DNA from: Apricaphanius iberus
Lineage: Eukaryota; Chordata; Actinopteri; Cyprinodontiformes; Aphaniidae
Length of the DNA: 64,000 nucleotides
Direction of reading: 5' to 3'
Assembly: GCA_028564705.1 (NCBI GenBank)
Contig: JAPXFQ010000075.1
Coordinates: forward strand, 2,170,001-2,234,000
Below, in pieces: positions 22,301 through 33,815 of the stretch. Both the position numbers and the translations under genes were made by a program. How positions within the stretch are numbered: position 1 is the first letter of the stretch; every line of letters begins with the position of its first letter. The notes under the pieces were generated by a model. It saw nothing but the letters and a program-made list of their open reading frames with translations, had not been told where the DNA came from and made no database searches.

Positions 22301-24721
22301 TTGGGTGAAACAATCAATGGGTAAATGGGCAATATGTCTCACCCTCCGTCCTTTGTAGTTTGCTCTCCAATGATAAAAATCTAAGGAACAGATTATTTTA
22401 ACGTTATCTTGATTATTTCAAGTTTGTTGACGCATCCTCTCACCCGTGTTTCTATTCTATAGTGTGTATTTAGGGAGCCGATCCGGAAAATTAGCTGCCA
22501 TTTATCTTGTATATTTCCAGCCAGCTAACTTACTCTTTTCACAACAAACTCTTTCACATCTCTTTCTTACCCAAAAACACAGCAGTACAGAGGGGGGTGG
22601 ATGCTCACACAGTAATTTCTGGAAAAAAGAATGTGGCTTGCTTGAGTCAGAGGAACACTGATTTTCAGTTGGTTTAAAAAAAACAGAGCAGTGCGTAAAG
22701 ATAATCAGCAGGGGGCATTACAGGCACAGCTTTTTAGTGAATGGAGTGGATGGAGTTGACGCTTACACGGGGTGTGCCAGAAGCAGTGCATTGCAATGCA
22801 GAAACAAATGCATGGCATTAAGCTTCCTATCAGTATTGGTGACACGAACATCACCTGGTATCTCTGAAAGGGAGCGACAGCCCTGTAGTTTTGCTTGCTG
22901 CTCTCTGAGCTCACTCAAAGATTAAAAGACAGAGGTGCAGTCAGTGCTCCTTAACCCCTTAAGCCCTAGGCCTATTTTTAAGCCTAGCTCTCGAAAATTG
23001 CCAGACTTTTAAAATGCATGTACACACCTTAGTACGGCTTGAATCAAACCGAACTGGAGTTTCAGAAGCTCTGCTTTTCTTGCTAGATAATGCGATTGAG
23101 AATCGGACTACTCCACAACCATTTTGGACTAGATAAAGCTAAACAAGAACACACCATTTACCATTCATTTATATCAGTAATTCAATGAAAGGCTTGGTCA
23201 CAAGGACCCATATGAACACCTGCGAAAACCCTATGAACATTTCTTGGACTATTTCCTATGGCTTCCTCAAGGCAACTTTATAAGAATCCAGCGTTTGTAG
23301 CCCAGACGTAAGTTTGTGGTCAGGTCGATAGTCTTGTCCAAGGGTTTCTACAAATGCAGCACAAAGAACCTCTTCGTAGGGCCTTCGAACAAATACCTTA
23401 GGAACAACCGAAGAACAACACACAATGTTTGTGGACAACAGGTGACAATCCTGGAATTACATATTCCTCTGGCCTTGGGTATGCCATCTTGAAAATTACA
23501 AGTTGATTGCCAATTTTCCAGCCGATGTTATGATAAAGACATAGAAGATTAGAGATTGGAATAGCGAATGCTATCCTGATAAAACGTTGCAAAAGCCATT
23601 GGCTCTTTCCACCAATGACTTTTGATGGGCATAAGGAATGCCATATGACCACAGTTTAACAACATTTTTTGTAAGAAAGCCTTACTATACTGTAGGAGGC
23701 CTCCAAGGCGCCCTCACAAAGTACATAAAACTCTACGGCCAGCGTACAACAGAAAAATACGTTATATTTTTCTAGGACACCTCAAGTTGCTCTTGTGAAC
23801 TCAACACCAGCCGTACAATCTTCCTACTTAAGAAACTATGCCCCCTTCCATGAATGTCTACAAACTCCACCGTTTGTATGAACCACTTTAAAAAGTTAAA
23901 CTCACATATTAATATGTGAGTTTATCAGACGCATTACAAATTAAAAAATCACTTTCTCAGAAAATTCTTGTTACTCCTCACAGGGGCAAACTTCCACAAA
24001 ATGTGAACCGTCTTTTAATAGCCACTGTGAGACAATCTGAGATCAATGTTGGATCAATGCAGTATTTGTGTGATTTAACTGTTCTTAAACATATCATGGG
24101 ATATGTGCCCCATAGATCTCAGGAATAGTTCTGCAAGACGAGGACCTGCTCAACATCATAGAAAACCATCTACCCACTCAGGCAACATTTTTCAAACCTC
24201 ACTGCACATTTGTTTTTCTTGGGAGCAATTCAGCTGGTGTATGGAAACTGTTTACAAGTCTGAGAACAAACCTTATTCATAAGTGTGTGTTCTTATGTAG
24301 AATTTTGTTTAGGAGATAAGACTCCTCAGTAGACTGCAGTAGTCTTTAAAAAAGATTTTATGTTTAATTTAGATGCCATCCTTGAAATATTAGTTTTGTT
24401 TAATTACCCGAACTGCTCTTGTGTAATTGGTTTATTGCAAATTCCTGAACAATTTGGATGTTGTTAATAAACCAAATTTGCTTTGGGAGTTAAAGTACTT
24501 TACAATATAAGCGTACATAAACGACCTGGTTTTGGACTTGATGGTGGAGGCCCATAAAAAAGACAGCCTCAGTAGGTTCTGCCTCTGTAAGCAATTAATT
24601 CCAGGGAATAGGCAATTCATTGCTGGGAAAAAATTGCCTCTGTAGGCAATTCTTTCCTGGGAATAATGTTACTCAAGATCTTATGTGGAGCCTAAGTCAT
24701 GCCCTTCTACCTCAGGTCCAA
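19316..24721. other. Intergenic, no gene seen
   Basis: A 5.4-kb stretch without a supportable gene. The segment 20000-20500 is GC-richer than its surroundings and may be a decayed element. 22950-24130 has an even, complex composition without coding signal and contains the palindrome at 23897-23924. 24578-24665 has imperfect repeats of a GCCTCTGTAGGCAATT / TTCCTGGGAA unit. Confidence 0.5.
23897..23924. repeat. 28-bp perfect palindrome
   Basis: The half site TAAACTCACATATT is followed without a spacer by its exact reverse complement AATATGTGAGTTTA. Confidence 0.95.
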
Positions 24722-25288
24722 GGGTCCCCTATTGCCAAAAAAATGAATGAGTCAATGGAGCGATTAAAGTTATTTTTTGATCCCTTTTGAAATGCGGCGT
24801 GGATCGAACATATGATGTCCGTGAATTTTAAAGACAAATTTTGATATCGATAAAATGAGGATTTTTGACTAGCTGCAAAAATTACTTAAGGTTTGGCATA
24901 AAAACACTTATTGTACTACAACTGGAGGAGAAGAAGAAGAAGAAGAAGAAGAAGAAGAAGAAAAAATGCTTGGGGAACGAAGGCCAGTATTCAGGAGAAG
25001 CTCTACAAGGTCTCGGTGAGTATTTCAAATGCTAGCAAGTGCTAGCTAGCATTAGCCCCGGACATCATATATGCGACTTCTGATTTGAAGGCATTTTAGT
25101 TACGAATTTTTAGAATCAAATAAATCCCAAATCACTTGACAAGCACATTCGAAACACACATCAGTAGTTATTTAATTTAAGCTACAGCAGATGTGTGTTT
25201 CAGCCCAGGCTGTAAGACAAAGTAGACCAGAAAACTACTTTTAACGCTCCGTTGACTTCCATTCATTATTTTTTCGCCAGGGGAACCA
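24722..25288. mobile_element. MITE with imperfect terminal inverted repeats
   Basis: The left end GGGTCCCCTATTGCC, then AAAAAAATGAATGAGTCAAT and GGAGCGATTAAAGTTA, is mirrored at the right end (TTTTAACGCTCCGTTGACTT near 25239, CATTCATTATTTTTTCGCCA, GGGGAACC to 25287). A subterminal ATATGATGTCCG at about 24811 is also mirrored at about 25060 (CGGACATCATATA). No coding capacity; it holds a GAA microsatellite. Confidence 0.75.
24927..24962. repeat. (GAA)n microsatellite
   Basis: About 11-12 GAA/AGA units inside the MITE at 24722-25288. Confidence 0.9.
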
Positions 25289-26514
25289 TGGGTCGACAGG
25301 AAGGGGAGGAGACTCAGGCTCCCCATAGTCAAAACGTTTCTCAAGTGGCTAAAGCAGCTGGGGCCTGATTAGTTCATTAGGGGATCGGATTTAAGAAATG
25401 TATTTTATTTTCCCAACAATTAGCAAATTTCCATACCTCTCTGAATTAAAAATATTTTTCAAGTAAATAAATGAGTCGACTGAATGCAAAGACAATCCAT
25501 CCAGTCACTGGACAAATCCCAGCACCTAGATATTGAAATACATGATTTAAACTTCAATGTAGACGTGCAAGATTAAAAGTCACTCCCAGTTTTGCTTCAT
25601 TTTATTGCATTTGAGGATGAATGTGTAATTTGAAAAAACAAACAAAAAACATAACTTCATTCTAGAACACATCAACCTTCCCTCTTCATATTTAGATTTT
25701 TCTTTACCCAGCCCTATCTTTCAATTAATTCAGCCATATAATCAGTACAGTAAACAAGTACTGCATGTCACGATTAAAAATGTTTCAGCAGGGGCGTGCA
25801 TCAGAGAGGGCTGAGGTTGGAAGAGAGGAGATGGTTTGAGTCTGTGCTCAGCAGGTCGTGTTGAGATGAAAACCCTGTAGGTGGGTGGGTTCCACAGAGC
25901 GGAGCTGTAGGTGGGCTGCTAATGAGAAATGGTTTGGCTCCCCAGCGAAATCTCACAAATCGTAGTGAATATTTTTCTAGAGTAAAAAAAAATTGACATT
26001 GAATGCTAGCAAAAGAAAAAGGATTTGGTCTGTCTATTGCTGATAAGATTCAAGAACTTAAATTTGAATGCTTTTTCAGAAAAATAGTGAGTCCTTGCAC
26101 TGAGGTATACATCACGACCCAAATGCTGTTTCAGATGCTTTAGAAATTATGCAAAGATGAGATGGACAGAGCTTATTCATTTGGTCTGTATCCAGGTTTT
26201 TACACTGAACAATTATCGATAAAATGACATAAAAAATGTCCAGTAATGCACATATTGGAGTAGTTGACTAAAAAAACGGAGCTTCACAAAGCCTTTTATG
26301 GGTCGTTTTACGGGCAGACTGTAAATATATTTTGGATCCAGATCCACTTTGGCTGAAGCTTCCTTTTCACTTGCCAGCAAAGGATGAAGGGGTGGTGTGC
26401 TTTTGGTGTCTCCCCAATGCGCTATCCCGTTGAGAGAAGAACAACTTTGGGAAGGAGTTGTCAGCATTTTCAGACGGATATCATATGCTTACCAGTTTAT
26501 CCAGGTGGTGTAGC
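25289..26514. other. Intergenic, no gene seen
   Basis: AT-rich with short A-runs; no coding or repeat structure identified. Confidence 0.5.
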
Positions 26515-26752
26515 AAAAACGCAGCAGTTTCAGTTTTGGTGCGTGCAGTGTAGTAGACCCAATGGAATTAAACTATAGATGTGAAAAAAAAAAAAAGAAA
26601 ATTCTAATTTACGGTTTCCCGTCCGATCGCGTGGATTATTTCCTGTCCCGTCCCGATCACGTTACCAACAGTGAAATTGACCCCCGTCCCGTGGGAATCC
26701 TGCAGGAATCCCGTGACCCGTGGGAATCCCGAAAAATTGTCACCCTCTAATG
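26515..26752 (-). mobile_element. Terminal fragment of a DNA transposon (inverted partner at 35926-36140)
   Basis: Reverse complement of the left end of the element at 35926. Shared blocks are CAGCAGTTTCAGTTTTGG, GCGTGCAGTGTAGTAGACCC, ATTATTTCCTGTCCCGTCCC, GATCACGTTACCAACAGTGA and the end GGGAATCCCGAAAAATTGTC ACCCT. The subterminal region repeats the word TCCCGT/GGGAATCC many times, as hAT-like ends often do. No transposase is present. Confidence 0.75.
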
Positions 26753-28173
26753 TAGAGTTATAGTTATTTCAACTTGGACAAACATCAGCAAGTTCGATAA
26801 AAACTGTTTAAGTATGACTGACCTGTTCGTAATGGAATATGGTGCGTTCTGGAGAGCAGAGTAAGACTGTTGGATAATCTTAACATTATTTAGTCAGAAT
26901 TAATAAATACAACCCTCTGTATAACTTGCTATGGTTTTTATTTTTAGCTCCCAAACTATTTCCAAAAGGAGCATTAAAAGGCACCAAGTTTTGGCAGAGA
27001 ATGTTACTGTCTCATAATTCGAGTTTAAATAGAATTTTTCCAAATATGATCAAACTGGCCAGATAAAACTGCAAATTTTGTCCTCTTAGACAAACATTCT
27101 AATCAAGTAGCAAATTAGAAGTAGGTTGTAAACTGCATGTTTTTTTTAGATAACTACCACCTGTTCTAAATAGGTTTTAAGCATCTTCAGAGAGAGATTA
27201 ATGCAGCTGGAGATGGCACCTTCTCTGATTAACTCTGCATCCCTGAAGGTTTATTGTAGGTCAGACTGATTTCTCGGAGAATTAAATATGCATATAACTC
27301 AGCTCTGCACTTTGCTAATCAGATTTCAGCCTGATGGCACCAAGCAAAACGGGTCAGCACAGGAGAAAAGTGACAGCAGGGCTTGTAAATTAGTTCAGTC
27401 TGATCTGAAAACCCCGTAACATGGGTTATAGGAGATGTAAAAGAAAAAACATTTTGGATTGCCTCCTTTTAGGTTGTATTCACCCCCCAAACAATCTGCA
27501 AACTTAATAGTATTTTGTCCCGATTTCATATGATACACCATAGCCTAAAAAGTGTTGAGTTCATTTTTAATAAACTCCTTATACTCTGATATCCCTGAAT
27601 ACATTTCAGGACCGACTGCCATGTGCTTACAGAATATGGGCTACCTGTGTGTGTCCAGCTAATCTGTGAAGACCTTAAGGCTTTGGGGTCCAAAATCCCC
27701 AAAGCATATCCCAGATCTAAATCTTTTTCTCTGCTCAGGTTGTTAGTTTAATCCCAAATTGTTCTTGTAAATATCACATTTATAAAATCCAAAAGACAAA
27801 AAGGAAATAGCCTTTTTTAGCTTACAGTGTAAAACAAGAGAAAAACGGTGAAAAAAAAACCTCCAGTACACCTTGTTTGTTCTTCTAAAATAAAAGTTTA
27901 TAATCAATCACTTTTACTGCAGCATGAAGACCAAGAAACACAGCAAACAGGTCAGGGATAGTAGAGTATAAACCAGGGTTAGGTTACAAAACAATATACC
28001 ATCATAATGTGGCCTTTAAAGAACAATCCCCACAACAAGACATGATGGTTGCAGCATTGTGCTGTGGTAATTCCTTCTTTTCAACAGATGGAGTTAAACA
28101 CCGGACAGCAGAACAACCATAACCAAGTGGAAAACCTGAAAATTGCTAATTTCACACGCTAGTCTAAAATGCT
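26753..28173. other. Intergenic; possible conserved non-coding block
   Basis: No gene. The segment 27180-27420 is compositionally complex, free of simple repeats and rich in homeodomain/POU-type words (GATTAATGCAG, CTGATTAACTC, ATTAAATATGCATATAAC, GCTAATCAGATT). That texture is seen in vertebrate conserved non-coding elements, but conservation cannot be tested here. Confidence 0.3.
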
Positions 28174-29183
28174 CATTGTTGGGGAGAATACTTTGTAAAT
28201 ATATTTAGTTATAGAATACTGAATACCTGCTTTAAAATGTATTTTGTAACGTATTCCGCTACTTTGCTGAATCCTGGTACTGTATTCTAAATACTTGGAA
28301 TACTTGCCCTTAAAAACATCGTTTAAGTCTCTTAAATGTCACAAAATGCGCTGGTAGCTGCTCCCGCAGGAAAACAGAGGGCATATTAATGCTAAACATT
28401 AGGCACTGACTGGGAAAAGAAAGTATTTAATTATTTTTGGCACAACACTGCTACCTCTCAGTGACCAAAACCAACCAACCAACCAAACAAACAGTTTTTT
28501 TTAGCAGTAATATCTCTACATTTCTTTAGATTTCATATTTAGTCATTTGAAATGAAGTTTAGCTGTTTTGCAGACACAGGCAATTAGGTTATTTGTGACT
28601 TTCTGTTATAAATATGAAAAGTATTGTAAACTGACATTCAATGGACTCCAAATGAATATATATGGCTATTTACCGTTAAAGCCATAATTTTCGAGAAACC
28701 CATCCCAACAACATATAATCAAGCTAACTTCATGTCAGATACAACCAGCACTGTAACTGTGAGAAATGTCCTAACTAACACGATTTAGGCTCTGTCCAAT
28801 AATGGACAAAAAAAACACTGATAGAGAATTTAGTTTTGTTTTTGTACATCGTTGCAGTGTCTTTTTTTTTTTTGTCTAAATTTTTTTTGTGACTTTCACA
28901 TTCCTTTTAGGCCGGCTCGCCGGATGGTTTATGTTTCAAGTTTGCTGTTGAGATTGTTGATGCGTGGCACAGCTTCTTGAGACCCCCCAGCAAAAGTTCA
29001 CAAAAAAATGTACGAATTTTCCCACCTGGATTCAACACTAACCTTTGCAAAATTATTTTAGGTGGTAACACGGATATGCCGCTTCATTAATTGATACCGT
29101 ATTACAGCTGCTGCAGCAATCACTGGAGTTTGCCCGCATACTTTGCAGTTTTACACCAGAAGCATAAGCGATGCGACTCTATG

Positions 29184-29852
29184 GGTGTTTCTCAATGTCA
29201 ATGCGCCTCGCCTAGGTGAGGACAGTCTCCTTCCTTGGTCAAAGAAAACGGTTAAATGGACTTGCCTCACGCGACCGTGGCTCCCAGCTTATGTGCTCTG
29301 TTTGGGCCCCACCCGTCGTAGTGGCATAGTAACATAGTAACGTTACTTCAGCCATGGAAGTGGAAATGTATAATGAGCTTTTTACTTTTTTTAACTGTGT
29401 ATATGTCGACCAAGTCAAATGTGTAATCGAATTAGTAACTGGTAGCCACCAAAGCTGCAACTACTAAGCAACTAACCAAACATCCAAAGTGTATATATAT
29501 ATAGTTATATATATATATATATATATATACTTTGGATCTAAAAATTAATAACAATAAAAAAATAAAACAAACATTTTAGATATATGGAAATTTACCCCCA
29601 AAGTAGCTGCTGCCGGCTGCTAGCGCGCTGTATTCTGGTAAATATTTGACCGAGAGAAAGGTATCAAGACACCTCTGATGTACAGTATCCTTGGTCAGTT
29701 AGCTAAACGGCTAACAAACGGAAGACAGATTTCTCCGTAGCACATGAACATTAGAACACGCCTTGGTGGTCCCTGATGACTTACTGTATCTCCTAGGCAA
29801 CCGGGGCGGGACCAAGGCATCAAGGTGAGGTTCCTGGGCTTTGAGAAACGCT
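29184..29852. mobile_element. Nested MITE inside the hAT-type element (probable)
   Basis: GTGTTTCTCAATGTCAATGC followed by CCTCGCCTAGGTGAGG at the left is mirrored by AAGGTGAGGTTCCTGGGC then TTTGAGAAAC at the right (reverse complement GTTTCTCAAAGCCC). Repeats are imperfect. CCTTGGTC occurs in both inner flanks. Nothing codes. Confidence 0.55.
29482..29537. repeat. AT microsatellite inside a 9-bp inverted repeat
   Basis: ATCCAAAGT at 29482-29490 and ACTTTGGAT at 29529-29537 bracket an AT/TA tract with one interruption. Same architecture as 4028-4088. Confidence 0.88.
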
Positions 29853-30387
29853 ATGACTAGTGTTGCAGGATTTGATCTTTTCTCCCCGTTTTAACCACCA
29901 TGGCTTTAGACGGGCTTTTGTCAGGGATGCTTGAATGAAATCTAGCATCACTTGAAAAAAATGAACTGCGAGAGAGCGCCATTGAATGCATAATTTCCTT
30001 CACTGCTAGTAGTTTTACTTGGCTGAGGTTGTGGCTCCAACCCTCCCAGCTCTGGGTCTGAAGCCATACCTGGCAACTCACGTTCAAGTTTTTTTATTTA
30101 TAGTTTGGAGTGTTTCAGCCATAGGATCTCTATGGTTTTGTCAGCATATTGTTAAGGGGTATTATGGGATAGTCTACACAACACGGAGACACATATTACC
30201 CAAAATTTATATGTTCATCTTTCAGGTGGAAAGTTGAAAGTGCACAAGTATTCCAATGGTATTACAAAAGTAACTGTATTCTGAATATCATGTTTAAAAA
30301 TAGTAACTGTTACAGAATATAGTTACTCATAATTAGTATTCTAAATACGTACCGCTGGTACATGTATTCCGTTACTACCCAACACTG

Positions 30388-32131
30388 AAAATGATGAATT
30401 ATCAAAAGGCATCAGCAGCAACAATGCATCTATAAATCGTTGAATCATGGGCGCTAAGAAATTTAAATACTTTTGGACGGCACTATACATGTCTAAAATA
30501 ACTAATGTTACCTGGCACTGTAAGTGAACACTGTTAGCACTGAGTGGAAGTCCCAAACACTTTGCAAATTTGCCTTGAAATATGAAATCAAGCAGGCTGA
30601 ATGGTGTTTCATCCGTTAGAATCAAAGTATCTAGCATGGGGAAGAGCACCACAGTCTGCTGTGTGTTATAAGTCTCTATGCATGAATGCCTGAACACGAA
30701 AACATTCATGTAAATTCGTCCAGAACACGGGTGGTTCTTCATGCACCAGTGGTGACGAAGAACACAGAGGCATTCAATCCACCAGCCAGGGTAAGTTATC
30801 AACCACACTGATTTTAATCAGGGATGACAGAGTGTGACCGTAGCAAAAGAAAAAGAGGAGGATTCAGGCCCCGTGCAGTTTCTAATAGATCGTCACACCT
30901 TTCAGACCATGCAATATATGAAATATTAAAGAGGTTAAGCCTTGAGCCCAGACTCATTTTATGGTGTTAACACTCACTGTTAATTTTAAGTGTCCCTCTG
31001 CTCCTAGACTCTGAGTTCCAGGGATTACAGGCAGCAAAAAAAGCTCCTGAAGGAGGTAATAGTGCTTCAAGAAGCCCCTCCCCCGCCACAAAAAAAAAAA
31101 AGGCCATAAAATCTTTTAACCCCCACTCCAAATTAAGCAGGCTTTGCAATAAACTACACAAGAACTGTTTATAGACTGAAATCAAGCCAATCCCCTATCC
31201 AAATTTGACTACCGCCGTCTCAAAACGATTTAACCTCCAATCATTCGTAGTCATAGGCACATCTGATGCAACCAATCAAAGGCTTTTTTAGCTGCATAAG
31301 ATATGCTGGGAGCTGTTAACCTCAAATAGGACTTTTTTTTTTTTTTTTTTACATTTCTAATAGATCTATGGTCTTTTGAAAATATGTTAATGAATTTCTT
31401 TTCATTAAATCACTCACATTAAAGTGATAGTCTGGATCTCTAAATGAATTACAAATTTTAAGAATTGTATTAAATTGACCTCCTGTATGATGTGATGATC
31501 CATGCCTCTATGCTTGCTGCTCTGGATCATAACAACAATGTAAACAGGAAACATGTGGGTGAACTATTATATCTTTTTTTGGCATTTTTTTTGCGCCCCA
31601 AGGCTCCCATTGACTCTCGTTATAGGTTGTACATGCGCAGTAGCTCCTCTTCAATACAAAAGATAGGACACCTTGGGGCGCAAAGATTTGCGCCCTGAGT
31701 TAAAAACAAAATTCTACTAATCTCTATTTATAAAAAAGAGCAATGGCAATTGGATTTGTCCTTTTACTCTAAAATTTTTAGTTTTTTAGTCATATTTAGG
31801 AATGCTAATTAGTCGGGATTATTCACAGCTATCCCTTAATTAATTAGGTTAAAAAAAATTATCGTTTGACAACTCTAATAAACAGCCATCATCACAGCCC
31901 CCCCTGGAGAAAATTCCACCAGCCGCCACTGAGTGCGACCAACATACGTCATCGCCCCCAGAGTGCATTGCGTGTGGAAAACATGGCGTCCTGCGTAGGT
32001 CAAAATATGTACGAAATATTATAAATTACTAAATCAATGGCAATATTTTATGTGCTTCTAACAACATATTTTGGTTTAAGTTAAGGATTGTGGCTTATCA
32101 GGGCCTACATGTCTTCACAGCCGGGTTCCTT
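30388..32131. other. Intergenic, no gene seen
   Basis: Contains a 155-residue minus-strand open frame that I reject (it runs into the hAT end), poly-A at 31089-31101 and poly-T at 31329-31351. A small inverted word pair, GCGCCCCAAGG near 31593 and CCTTGGGGCGC near 31671, encloses about 80 bases. Confidence 0.5.
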
Positions 32132-32135
32132 TTAA

Positions 32136-32641
32136 AGGCACAGTGTGTAAGTTTCGGCCAGTAGGGGGCAGTGCGTACCTAAATTATCACAAGCATGTGG
32201 TATCTGTGTCTTCGAGTATGGAACTCAACTATGGAGGTCCAACTAGTGCTGTTTTCAAACGCTCAATTCCCCGAGAATGATCTATTTGCAGCAACATGAC
32301 GAGGACATCAGTCTCTCTTTCATCGCTTGGAACTATCGAAGAGGTAAAAATGTATTTATGGCAAAACTTTTTTGCAATTTGAGGGGAAATCAATGTTTTA
32401 ATAGCGGGCGTGTTCCGTGCGCTTTGTCCGTCCGGGCTCTTGTAGATGTAAAGACGTCATCTAATTTTTGGCTTTCCCCTGAAAAGAGGACCCGCGCCTA
32501 TGTATTTTAAAACTGATTTATAAAGTCATATTTTACAATATCGCCAATATTTTGCAATTAATGTGCTTTACGTAATTATTATAATATAATATTTTAATGT
32601 ATATTTTCAAAGATGTACTGCAAAGACTACACACTGTCACT
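32136..32641. mobile_element. TTAA-flanked MITE (piggyBac/Kolobok type), 506 bp
   Basis: TTAA at 32132-32135 and 32642-32645 flank the element. The left terminus AGGCACAGTGTGTAAGTTT and the right terminus, read inward, AGTGACAGTGTGTAGTCTT are inverted repeats. No transposase. TTAA duplications are used by piggyBac and Kolobok; the sequence alone does not decide between them. Confidence 0.82.
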
Positions 32642-32645
32642 TTAA

Positions 32646-33399
32646 GCAATCTCACCAGCTCAAATCATGAAAATCTAAGGTTCCTTTCAGAATTAGGTGT
32701 TTAGAGGCTCTATACATTTAATCCAAGTCAGCAGGTACAGCCTACACCGACCTATTTCGTTACTAGGCTGCGGGTTTGCCACATATGACAACGGGATGGA
32801 CTTAGAAGGGTAGGCGGAGTTTGACAGATGACGGGCGGTTAAATGCAAATGTTGCTTGTTGTGATGTCAGAACAAAGCAATTTTCTAACTACGAGTGGAA
32901 GCACAAGATTACTGACAGCAAAAACTTCGCAATGAAATTAATAATTGTTTTTTATTCATGCATGTAGTGTTTACAGAAGGAGCAGAGACCCAAATTCCTT
33001 GCAATGAAAATCGTGAAACTTGCCAAATATGTCCCCTTGAACTTACTTCACTGTCGGTATATATATCCATCTCAATCGGGTGGAGCATTATAGCAAAAGT
33101 GGTAATGCTACACTTGTGAATGTAAAAGGTAAATCTGTTGGGCTTCTACTTGGCACTCAGGCATCAATTCTAAGGGCCTATCTACCAGACAAGACACGTA
33201 TCAAAAAACAAACTTTTATTCAGTTGTCTTCAGAGTTGCATAAAATGAAAAATGCTTCCCCAAGCGTTTCTCCTTGCATATTTAATTTAAGCTTTAAGGC
33301 TTATAAAACAACTGCAGGGAAAGTTAGCTGTATTAAAGTTAAAGTTACTGTGCACAGAATGGTAAGGGTTGCCAAGGATCTGTTTTGACAGACAGACAG
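32646..33399. other. Intergenic, no gene seen
   Basis: No coding signal. It starts with TTTAGAGGCTC...TTTAATCCAAGTC near 32699-32730, which resembles TTTTAGAGGCTCTTAATCCA at about 43140, hinting at another shared dispersed repeat. Confidence 0.45.
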
Positions 33400-33815
33400 A
33401 CAGATTACTGAATGCCCTATTGATCTTGCAGCTGAGGGATCTGAACCTCTTTCCGGATGGCGGCGTGGTGAACGGGTGATTATTAGAGTGGTGATTGTCG
33501 TTTATGATCATCCTCACTCTGATGAGACACCTATGGCTGGCCCAGGGAGGTGATGGAACAGCCAATCACTTTTTCTGCCGCTCTAATCACCCTCTGATGT
33601 CTCTTTTTATCCGCCACCGTGCAACCATCGTACCACACAGTATACCATTACACTCTCAATTATCCCTGGTAAAAAGACACCAGCAGGTTGGTTTTGCAGC
33701 CTATTCCACTTTAGGAGCCTTAGGAAGTGGAGCCTCTGCTGTGCTTTTTTTGACCAGTTGTATTTGTCACCCTTGGCAGGACCTCAGAGATGTGGATCCA
33801 AGGAAGGAGGATTAA
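33400..33815 (-). pseudogene. LINE reverse transcriptase C-terminal remnant
   Basis: Read on the minus strand, broken frames give SKKAQQRLHFLRLL, then a stretch corresponding to ...ESV-MVYCVVRW and PPSGKRFRSLS. KAQQRLHFLR-L and the terminal LPSG-R-R-L motif are hallmarks of the end of ORF2 in fish non-LTR retrotransposons. Stops and shifts make it dead. The exact clade is not resolved. It abuts a GACA microsatellite at 33388-33402. Confidence 0.75.

Larger units (their letters stand above)
28174..30387. mobile_element. hAT-type non-autonomous DNA transposon, 2.2 kb
   Basis: Left end CATTGTTGGGGAGAATACTT; right end, read inward, CAGTGTTGGGTAGTAACGGA. Both subterminal regions repeat GTATTC/GAATAC words (ACGTATTCCGCTACTTT on the left, GAATACATGTACC on the right strand). 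The eight bases before the left end (AAAATGCT) and after the right end (AAAATGAT) match at 7 of 8 positions, fitting the 8-bp duplication of hAT elements. No transposase frame inside; it carries a nested element and an AT hairpin. Confidence 0.8.

Noticed and set aside
30341..30808. 155-residue minus-strand open frame
   Set aside because: No recognised domain or splice context, and its 3' part runs across the terminal repeat of the hAT-type element ending at 30387.
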